Assembly (NCBI GenBank): GCA_001579985.1
Contig: LRSR01014349.1
Coordinates: 1 to 34,779 of the forward strand
From: Hypsibius dujardini
Lineage: Eukaryota; Tardigrada; Eutardigrada; Parachela; Hypsibiidae
Length of the DNA stretch: 34,779 bases
Direction of reading: 5' to 3'
Shown: positions 20,640-30,200 of the stretch, one piece after another
How the letters are laid out: every line of letters starts with the position of its first letter
Position numbering within the stretch: the first letter of the stretch is position 1
Notes under the pieces: generated by a model
What the model was told of the DNA's origin: nothing
Databases searched by the model: none
What the model saw: the letters and a program-made list of their open reading frames with translations, nothing else
Position numbers and translations under genes: made by a program

Positions 20640-20835
20640 CACTGTATATCCTGAGTCGTGGCATACGGGCATAGTATAGCATACCAGGGCATGGTATGGC
20701 ATACTGGGCATAATAAGGCATACCAGGGCATAGCATGGCATACAGGGCGTAGTGTGGCATACCGGGCATAGTATGCATACCGGACGTGGTAGAGCATACC
20801 GGGCATACTGTGGCATAACGGGCATACCAGGGCTG
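20640..20835. repeat. subterminal GGCATA-type minisatellite, right arm inner end
   Basis: Units of GGCATACC, GGGCATAG and similar start about 35 bp inside the terminus. It corresponds to 16455-16595 on the other arm but continues further, to the terminus. Confidence 0.9.
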
Positions 20836-21025
20836 CTGGTATGCTGCTTGCAGGTTACTTGCAAAGTTTTGATTTTACTTGATTTCGTGAAACAATACTG
20901 CACGGCTTTTCCCATGTTGCTAAAAATTTCCGTTTTGTTTTATTTCCCGGACTAGAAATCAATTTTAAACCATACAGGTCCAGATTTTGTGATTTCTAAA
21001 ATTCGTTTACACCAGATGAAGGGAA

Positions 21026-21219
21026 ATATAGCAGGATAAAAAGGTAAGAGAAAAAAGGAAAACCACAACATTCAATCAACCAATCAACCGCCAATCAATC
21101 CCTATGGAATTTGAATCCTTTTCTGACGTTGAAAGCTGATTTTGGTGGCCTTTCTGCCTTAGTTGGTTGATTGACTGCAGTGGTTTTCTTTTTTCTCTTA
21201 CCTTTTTATGCTGCTTATA
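21026..21219. repeat. foldback, right-arm copy
   Basis: Mirror of 16072-16265: an inverted pair of GCAGCATAAAAAGG and CCTTTTTATCCTGC type arms enclosing about 70 bp. Confidence 0.85.
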
Positions 21220-22675
21220 CAAGCCTATGTCGTTCCGATTAAAGGACCATGTTTTAGACACGAATTCGTGCCACAGCTGTACAACGGCATACAATGGAAT
21301 ACTAAGGTAAACCAGGCTTAAAGGACATAACTGGCATGCTAGGGAAAACTATGAATAGTACGGCAAACTACATAGCGTGTCATACTGTATAGTACCGCAC
21401 GCGCCCGATCTCAAGGGACACATTTTTGCCCTCAGTTTATTTCCACCACCCGGACTCTAAACGTTCAACACAGTCGCTATTGTTCACGCTTGATCAATCA
21501 ATTAACTTTTCTGGTGGAACGCCAATTGCATCCACTTTTTTTTACAATAGTCTTATATGCGTGATGATTTTCACAATTTATTTCATCGGTAACTAACGAA
21601 AGACTTTTTAGGCGGAATTTCGAAGTTGGAAAAGCACTGGTAGACCAAACCTCCCACAATTCTCACTTTTAAAAATGTAGATTTCGGAAAAGCTTTAAAA
21701 CTGACAACTTTTGAAGTCATCCTGTCCAAAACTTAATTTAGGTCGATTCGTATCATCCGAAATATTCTTGGATGTCAGGAGGAGCTAAGAGCATCCCTGG
21801 AACCACTCCTGGGTACTTTTTTTCAGTTAAATAAACCATAGGCTTGCCCCAGCATCCGAAAAAAAATCTGCTAATGCCAATTAACTAACAATTAAATTTT
21901 GGACGATGCTATAAAAAGTTGGTAGGTTTAACGCTTTGCAGGAACGGAAATTTTTTACAGTAGAACTTAAGGAAAGGGAATTCCAATGTTTTCACAACTT
22001 TGGAAGTTTCACCACAAACTTTGAAGTTTAAAATGCACAATTTAGTTTTTACCAATTGTGAAACAGATTTTCTTAATTTTGTCACCGGACATCGCATGCA
22101 ACAACGGAAGATAAATTACATCTTGTACGCCAGACTTAACTGATTTAAATGCGCGTTGCAGTTTTTATGAACCATTGGTAGAACTATTCAAAAGATAAAA
22201 TTAGGTTTTTACCAATTGTGAAACAGGTCCTCTGACGTGCTTCGTCAACCTTCGACTAGTCAGCCACGTCACAAGATTCTGTGACCAGCTAGGAGATTTT
22301 TTCATTTTTTTTATCCATTGGTAGAATAGTTTAAAATTTACATTTTGGTTTCTGCAATGGCGAAACAGGCCTTCTCACCGGACGTTATTCGCATTAAGGG
22401 GGATAAATTGCATCTAGTCCACTAGCTATTAGACATAATATTTTAGAGTAAAAGTTTATTTGCAGTTGATAGTTGATAGGGAAGGTAAGTAAGGGATGGA
22501 AGTTGAGGAAGTAATTTAGACTATAGGAAAGCATTCTTTTATATAATTTAGAATTATCAATAGACCAAGATGGAACTGCTGACATAGCGGGTCTATGTAC
22601 GTTGCAATAGCTGAGTAAGTACATTACATCCTAAAGAAGTAGATAGCAATCTATTAACTAGGTAGAATGCAGTAA

Positions 22676-23284
22676 GGGGTCATTCAACAATTATGTCATC
22701 GAATTTAGGGGTTACGTGTCAGCAATCGATGACGAGCTCTTACGTATAGGGGGTGGGGGTCTGTCCTTGGATTACGTCAACAATTTTAAATCTCAAAATT
22801 TCCTTGATTCTGAGACTTTGAAAAAACGTGTATTTCAATAACATTTTATAGACCCGCATGCCATTATTCTTCCCTTCATTTGAGCATCATACTAGTACTG
22901 ACAAGAGGTTCCGATGGCTCCACCAGAAAAACAGGTAGGTCACTTGGGGGGCTACATCTACTTGATGCCTTTTGCACCAGCGCATTGGAATCGCAAATCT
23001 TCTATTTCAGGCGAAGATGCGAACATTCCCATCATCACCGATCTAGACGCTTTTCTTCGTTCTGATTTTGAAAATGCGGAGAATAACTAAGTATTATCGG
23101 TGCTGAAATTTTGCTATTAAAGTTGAAATTTAAGATTTTGACGCATAGGGGGGGGTCCAACGGCGCTGACATAAGCGTTTGAAGTTCAGGGGGGGTAAAA
23201 AGAAATCATGACGAGCTCTTACAGAGGGGAGGTAGGGGTAAGGCCGCCTAATATCGAGCGCTTACGTAATTGTTGAATGACTCC
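22676..23284. mobile_element. nested 609-bp MITE-like element, right-arm copy
   Basis: Mirror of 14007-14615 with the same TAA/TTA flanks. Because both arms carry it at the same place, it inserted before the arms were duplicated. Confidence 0.75.
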
Positions 23285-25577
23285 TAACTACCAGCCGATG
23301 AAATAAACTTGTTGGGTACTACCCAACACTGCCCTCCGCGAACTCGCGAAAGGCTTCACGTCGCCGTGGGGTGGGTAGGGTGTTTCCGCTTCCGTGCCTC
23401 TCAAACGAAGTATATAAAGTCTGGTTGTTTTCGCCTAGCCGGGCGGTCTTGTAACGCAAAATGTTCCGGTAACTTTCGCTTGCCTCTGGCTTCCGTACGA
23501 GTGAGCATCTGCCTCTCAATCCTGCATACGGCACATTCACACTCACAAATTTCGTTCGTGCTCGAACCGAATAACATCCCTTCTCCCTCTCCAATTTCAA
23601 CCGTTCCCTCTGTCGTCAGGTAACCTGTTTCCATGGTCCAACTTCCTCCTCCACCAGGTTGTGAAATGTGAAATTCCGGATTCATTCTGCCAGCTGAGCT
23701 TATAATGCATAGTCGTAAAATTCGTCGTTGCCGTAACATTTTTGTTCACACTGAAGAATGTCCACCCCACAGCCGAGCTCTGGCACTTAAACAAACTACG
23801 CTGTGTGTTGTATTGGCTGCGTCATCTCTGAATGGCACAGGTCCGTTCTCTGCTTACGCTGTCATGTTGAAAGCTTGTCACATATTCCAACACCTCTTGT
23901 ATTTGGCTATGTTCCAACTCTAACTAGGAAACATTTCGGGATTTGACCTCCCGATCGGAATGAAATTTTTTTCATAATTACCCGTCCATATATCATGATT
24001 AATCATTGGGGTCTCGGGGCTGCAATCACATCCGCGGTTTCAGAAAAAAATCAGGAAGGGAAAAAATTCCCGCACCACTTTGTGCTATGCCCGGGGCTTG
24101 ATTGATTGATTGATCAGCCACGTTTTCGAAGTTAATTTATTGATCCTAACCACTATGAAAAGATTTTTTTGGAAAACGTCTGATTCCAAAACTTTTGACA
24201 CCAATTTACTCCAAATTTGATTTGAAATCGATTGACATCACTGTTATAATTTGTCCCATGGGCCGTATTTTAGATCTCCCTCAACTTTGAACCGAATCTA
24301 AAAAACCAAAACGGCAAACTATAGATCTATGTCAGATCTATGTCCGAAAAAAAATCAGAAATATTCAATCAATCGTGCACCACTAAATTGAGGAAGATCC
24401 ATCAAAACTCATCTTTTAAAAAAATGTAAACATTTTTAAACTCCGAAGTGGTGTACGAGTCCACGCTAATAACTTTCTCAGTTGTTATGCGATTGAGATA
24501 GTTTTAATCACATTAAGATTTCAATTATTGTAGCCCTCCTTTTTTACTAAAAATAGTGTTTTTTGGTGAATTTTGGATCTCCAATTTTGATCTAAAGTTA
24601 AAGATGCAAGATTTAAAAAATTGGTTGAACTTCACCCTGCGACGTTTTATTTTTTTTCAAAACCAAAGTTGCCGTCAAATTTTTTTTTGCATGGCATAGC
24701 CCCATCAAAGTACTACAACACACGTGTTAAAACTTTTTGTTGTTTACGCTCTGCTTTGAGAAATGCGAACCAGTTTTGATCTGGGTCAGCGAACTTGGCA
24801 AAATCTGCCATTAACCAGGTCACGATTAATTTTTAGGTGCTGCCACAAACTAATGCATAGCACCTGTCCTGCACCTGCCCCAACGTCGAACCAAGCAAAT
24901 GTTTCACAGACCTATAGGTCTTCTTTCGAAATAAAGCATTAATGTTTTTTTTATCAGTTCATATAGGGTTACATTCAGCAATTTTAGTATAGTGCCAAAA
25001 GTTCTCCCGCACCTGGTATATGGTCAGGGATAAAGAATAGTTTCTGATCTTACGTACTAGTTCCTGTCGACATGAAGGAACTATGTACGTAATAATAGCT
25101 GAGTAAATACATTATAGAATGTGAGGGTAGGTACAATTTTAAAAAAAGCAACAAAAAATTAATATACTAATGAGATTTTTTAATTCCACTGAAACCGGTA
25201 AAGACCGTACAAAATTCCGAGGTTTTTGCCAGTTTGATTTGATATGTTCATAACGAATTACAAGATTGCAGACCTTAATTTTGAAGACATGATGGGCCGT
25301 CAGCAGTATTTACAGCATAATGTTTGTCGTTTGGCGCTCATTTTATTTGCGTTGAAATTTCAACTACTGTGGTTTTCAAGCAATAATTATTCTTTTCCTA
25401 TATTTCTTATGCCATGTTTCGTTCCCTTTTTGCAACTGAATAATTCGATGAGGGAACAAATGACCAGTTTAATCAGAAATGAGGCATTCCAGAAGTATCA
25501 GGTGGCGAACTTAATAACTTAATAAATTAATTAATTAAGAAACCAACCCAGACACCAGTTTATGCCTTTGCAAATGG

Positions 25578-25958
25578 TCATCTGGTCAGAAAATTTGGCG
25601 CTGGGGTGGTGAGCGCCATAACAAGAGCTCTGCATTGTTTCGATTCAGCATTGTGGAGGATGCACTCCTTTAAAAGATCTAGCTCGTACTTTTTGGGGTT
25701 CTCGCTATTGACGAGGAAGACTGACTGCTGGTTCAAAACAATTTTGGCCCGGCTAAAGGACTTCATCGAAACTGCTCGTATCAACTTTATGACGTGAAGT
25801 TTTATCTAAGGGTGCTTGAGGCCTTTTCAGTTGGAGGTCTGTATTGTACCTGTTGAGAGTATCTGTTGGCCTCCTGGTAGAGCTCCAGATCAACGTGAAG
25901 AAGTTTGCTTTCAATGCCATTCAAAAACACATCGAAATTCCTCCCTTTTGAAATATCT
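25578..25958 (-). CDS. possible element exons, right-arm copy
   Basis: Mirror of 11333-11713: the open segments DISKGRNFDV... and ...KSFSRAKIVLNQQ.... They are identical in translation to the left arm. Unrecognised; see the left-arm entry. Confidence 0.3.
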
Positions 25959-26132
25959 CTGAAATTGGTCTAGTGAGCACTCTGCACAAATACCGTACAT
26001 GTCATAAATGCTGATCCTCGGATAGTCTTCATTGCGTGCACTTTTTTACCTCTGTCGTCATTGGCTCACCATTACCTGTTTTGGCTCTTTTCGGTCCAAT
26101 CGGAATTTTAAACAACGCGTTTAAGAGGATAG

Positions 26133-26324
26133 ACTTTCTTACACCGGATTAACCAACGATTACGACGTTCAATTCGATCTTCCTCCAGTCGCAGTATTGA
26201 CTTTGAAAGAAGTGATTTTGGAAGGGAATGGCGAAACCGCGAAAGGGAGCGACTGGATAGAATTCTGTCGTCCCATGTCCTTACCAATACGATACAGGAG
26301 GCATATATTAATGCAAATGCCTAA
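26133..26324 (+). CDS. possible terminal exon, right-arm copy
   Basis: Mirror of 10967-11158. It is an open 63-codon segment after GAGGATAG and ends QEAYINANA. Identity between the arms reflects recent duplication and is not evidence of selection. Confidence 0.3.
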   Translation, partial: TFLHRINQRLRRSIRSSSSRSIDFERSDFGREWRNRERERLDRILSSHVLTNTIQEAYINANA

Positions 26325-27091
26325 GGACACAGTAAAAAAATGTTTTCCTTTTTTGGCTTAAGCAAAATCAGTTAAAGCAGTTGTCTTTTTAAAAGATTCA
26401 ATTTTCCGCGTATTCACTTCTCGTTAAATTGGACTTTCGTAATTTTCTCTTTTCGGTTTTTCGTTTTTGTTGTTGGGGAATCTGAAATATGTTTGTTAAA
26501 TTTTTGCAGTTTCGGCTGAGTCGCCTTTCTTAAGTTCTTTTACCTGTCAAAGCTGCTTTTCTATCTGCGTGTCAGTTGGTTTATCTAACTTCCTTTACCA
26601 AGTTGCATGCTTGTGTGAGCCTGTCTGCCTGTCTGACTGCATGTCAACAAGCTTTACTAAAGCGATGTTTTTCTATTTAAGTAAAATTAAAAGAATGTAG
26701 GAAGGAAAGAAAGATAAATGTTTTCAAACACAAACTTTTTAAAAGTTGTTGGCAAATGTCGAAAGTTGGCTAGTATTTCTGAGACATTCATTCATCCATT
26801 TATTTATTCCCATCCCAAACCATCACGTCCTCTGTAAACCGATTTCAAAATTCCATTGAATGTTGTTGACATATCGATATATTCCAATCTTTCTGTTTTG
26901 AAACTCACCCATAATACACAAATGAAAACAAAACTGGAATTTCTTTCAACCGATTACAATAAAATTGTACTACGCAGCTTTCGTTTCACTGTTCGGGGAC
27001 CAACTGTGCACTATGCGAAGGAATTCAGTCCCAAGCGTAAAAAAAATTAGACAAGCATACCTAACGACAGACGGGCAAGCAGGGAGGAAAT

Positions 27092-27232
27092 TATGCCAAC
27101 TATGCCAACTATGCCAACTATGCCAACTGTGCCGGGTATGCCGGGTATGCCGGGTATGCCAACTATACCAGGTATGCCGGGTATGCCGGGTATGCCAGGT
27201 ATGCCAACTATGCCAGGTATTCCAGGTATTCC
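27092..27232. repeat. subterminal minisatellite, right arm outer end
   Basis: Tandem ATGCCAACT, ATGCCGGGT and ATTCCAGGT units. There are fewer copies than in the left arm, and the order of the variant units differs (an extra ATGCCAACT block near the outer end). Confidence 0.95.
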
Positions 27233-27249
27233 ATATGCTTGTTCCATCA

Positions 27250-30200
27250 CTAGCGCCTGGCTTTTTTTAAATAGCCTTGTTCCAATACTCGCCAAGTCTC
27301 CGGCGTGCCGCTTAAATTCTGCGCCAGCCATACTCGCTTTTTCGGCACTACGGCTTCCTGCAACCAAAACTGTTTAGATACTTCACAAGATCCGTTTAAT
27401 GGGCAATGAACCGTCAACTCATTTTACTCAAAAACATTTGTATGAGATTATACACTGTCTTTTCCAGTTTTTTTAAAAAATGATTTAAGAAAAACATTAC
27501 CTTCAATGACGCCGAGCTGCCCTTATGTAGAATCCCGGCAATGGGACGTTGAAAATCGGGATTTGACATTGAGAAATTGGAAACATTCTCAGCACTGCCA
27601 ATCCGATCTTGTCTATTGAGTTTGGCTGAAAAGGTCTTCTTGTCAGGATCTAAGGATAAATTTGAAGGCGGCAAAGGTCCGTTTGGTTTGCTGTTGATAT
27701 TGTCGTCATCTTTTGGAGGCAGTGCTTGCGGCTCGGTTACATCTCCGTTCACAACGGGAACTACCGCGGTGCCACCTGGGACGTCCTCCCCTTCTTCCAG
27801 CACTTCCAGGGAAGAAGCTTCACGAAGATTCCGGGTCAGCTCGTGAATTGTCTCGAAGAAATTATCCGCGTTACGGGTCCGTTTTTGCTGGAGAGCTTCT
27901 TCCTTTGCGCGCTTTTTCACGCTTTTTTGAAACATTCCTGATAAACTGCAACCGCAAAGAACGCGTTGAAAAGTAAAATAGAATTATACAGAAAATGATT
28001 CAAATTGATTATACAATATGAAGAGTCAGAAAAGAACTTCTTTTTGGGGAAGTTACGAGTCTATGTCAGAACTCTTGCATCTCCGATTTATATTTATCTC
28101 AATTCCTGATGATTTTTTGGAAATCATGCAGTAAAACGTTAAATTAAGAATTGATGTTTAACCTTTAAAAAAAATTGAAAATTAAGAAGCAGCGAATTAT
28201 TCATACAAATTTAGCTTCAGTTTACCTGGCCCTGTTTGATGGATGAGGCGAATTCCTTAGCGCTGGAATTCGGCGAGACGAGATCGACAGAATTGAGGAA
28301 GCGATAAAGTTTCTGCGAGAAGAACATGACGTGTCGACTGTGGACGATGCTGGTTCTCGGAAACTGCCTCAGCCATGGAAGCATTCGGTAAACAATGTGT
28401 TCTAGAGCTAGAATAATCAAACAGACTCCAGCGCCAGCTCCCAAGAGCGCAAACACCCCGGCGAAATCCTCCAGGCCCAGTGCACGTGGTTCCAAGGTGT
28501 CAATGGTGACGGGACCGTTCTTGCACTGAAGTCCGCCGAACCATTTGGCGCTGAGATCGTCCACAAATCCCGTCTCCATATACTTTAAAATAGCTGTGCT
28601 GATTTGTGCCTGTAACAAACACAGTCCCATCCATTTTTTTAAAGGTTGTTTGGATATATTTATCACTGTCGAAAAAAATGCTCTAAATGGGGCAAGAATA
28701 CAGTAAGGAACAATCTTTGCCTCCTTTCTGGGCCGTGGGACAAAATATCAACTTCTTTGTATTGTAAACGGAGCAAATTAAGTCCTCTGAAATCATAATT
28801 TGTCACCCGGACATTATTCATTGAGCAAATTTCGACCGTTTAAGAGCACCAAATCAGAAACAAGTAAATCTCAAATAAAGTTCGAAAAAGGTCTTAAAAA
28901 GGTTTTTCGGACCTCACAAAACTTACTAAAGAGATGTATTTTTACGTTTTCGTTTGAATTCACACGAAAATCAATATTCACATGCACCATCTTTAATAGT
29001 GTCAGAATTCTTGTTGAGTATTTAGATAACTTATTTCTTTTTTTAAATTTAGTATTGTAATTACCTTCAGCCAGAAACCGACTGGAAAGGCCACCGCATA
29101 ACCTTGACTCCCAAAAGACGCTCCTGCTGTTTTCAGCGTACATCGGGAATTGTTCGCCTGGACGTAATCCAGAAGAGCCGTGTCATAAATTAAAGCGTCC
29201 AAACTTCCTCTTCTGAGGGGAAAAGAACAATCAATCAATCATAACAAAGCAATAAAATGTTCACGCGGTTTGGTCAGAAGTCCAATACTTCAATCGATCA
29301 ACCGCATCTTCCACAGACACGACATTGAAGAAACTATTGAGTTCCATGTGCCGGTGTAGCCTATGGAGAAAAATGATTAGTGAAAACTGGAATATATCAC
29401 TTGAGGAAGTGAAAGAACAAATTAAGAAACTCACTCGGCGTTAATATTTCGAATGAAAATTTCGGCAGATGTGCCGGGAATTGTGGCAACTTTCCGTGTA
29501 AGAAGATCCTGAAAAAGAAAAAGTTAGACATTTTTTTTAAAGTAATTTTCTCCTAGGTATTTTTCTCCTGCGGACCTCGTTATCGAAAATATTGTCGAAA
29601 TTGGGCTTCTGACTCAATCCCGCGTAGATCGCCGCGTGGTTAGCCGTGTAACTGAAAGGGGAAAACGTTTATCGAAATTACGATTTTTGTTTTTGGTTTA
29701 CGCAGTGCAAAATATGAATTTAAATTGTCATTCAGGATTTTTTAATTTCGTAAGCTCATTAAGCACTGACCTGGCGAGGATGACGAAGCAGAAACCACCC
29801 CAAAAATTGATCAACACTTTATTCGGCCAGGATTTGGGTGCCTTGAAGGCCATCACGTGGCTAAAGAAAAGACTGTAAACTGTCGTCAGTGCGGTCTAAA
29901 GTGTGAAGTTCTGAGACCGCATCCTCCCTCGTGGATTTAACCCGAAAGGACTAATCTGCAAGCGAAGTGACAAATCAAGACTTCAAATAAATGCTCTTCC
30001 GGGAATAGCCGCTTTTACTCCATATCAAGGATGAACCGAACCGAATCCACTCAATACAGAGAGCCGGCTTATAAGCCTTCCTTGGGAATTACTCAAAAGC
30101 CGAAACACTTCAAACTATTTGTTTAGTTTAAAGTTGAAAAAAACACAGGAAGATTCCATTTCCTTCATTTTCATTGTAAAATTGGTGGTTTTTAGAAACT

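Larger units (their letters stand above)
20608..27294 (-). mobile_element. right arm: 6.7-kb element with both termini
   Basis: This copy has both ends: TGGCGAGTTTTGGAACA at 20608 and, inverted, TGTTCCAATACTCGCCA ending 27294 (16 of 17 match). Each terminus is followed inward by a minisatellite. The sequence TGTATAC just outside the 20608 end also adjoins the terminus at 32083, so the true end may be slightly longer. I found no matching target duplication. The body mirrors the left arm without net indel from 20696 to about 27050. There is no recognisable transposase, so the element is non-autonomous or of an unfamiliar type. Confidence 0.88.

Noticed and set aside
20432-20915. Tyr/Cys/Met-rich frames in the TATGCC tract
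   Set aside because: Minisatellite readings that overlap the signal-peptide exon and the element end. No domain is present.
9980-27294. A LINE, LTR retrotransposon, Polinton or Helitron explanation for the arms
   Set aside because: I see no reverse transcriptase, integrase, polymerase B or Rep/helicase signature, no LTR pair and no poly(A) tail. The short inverted termini fit a DNA element better.
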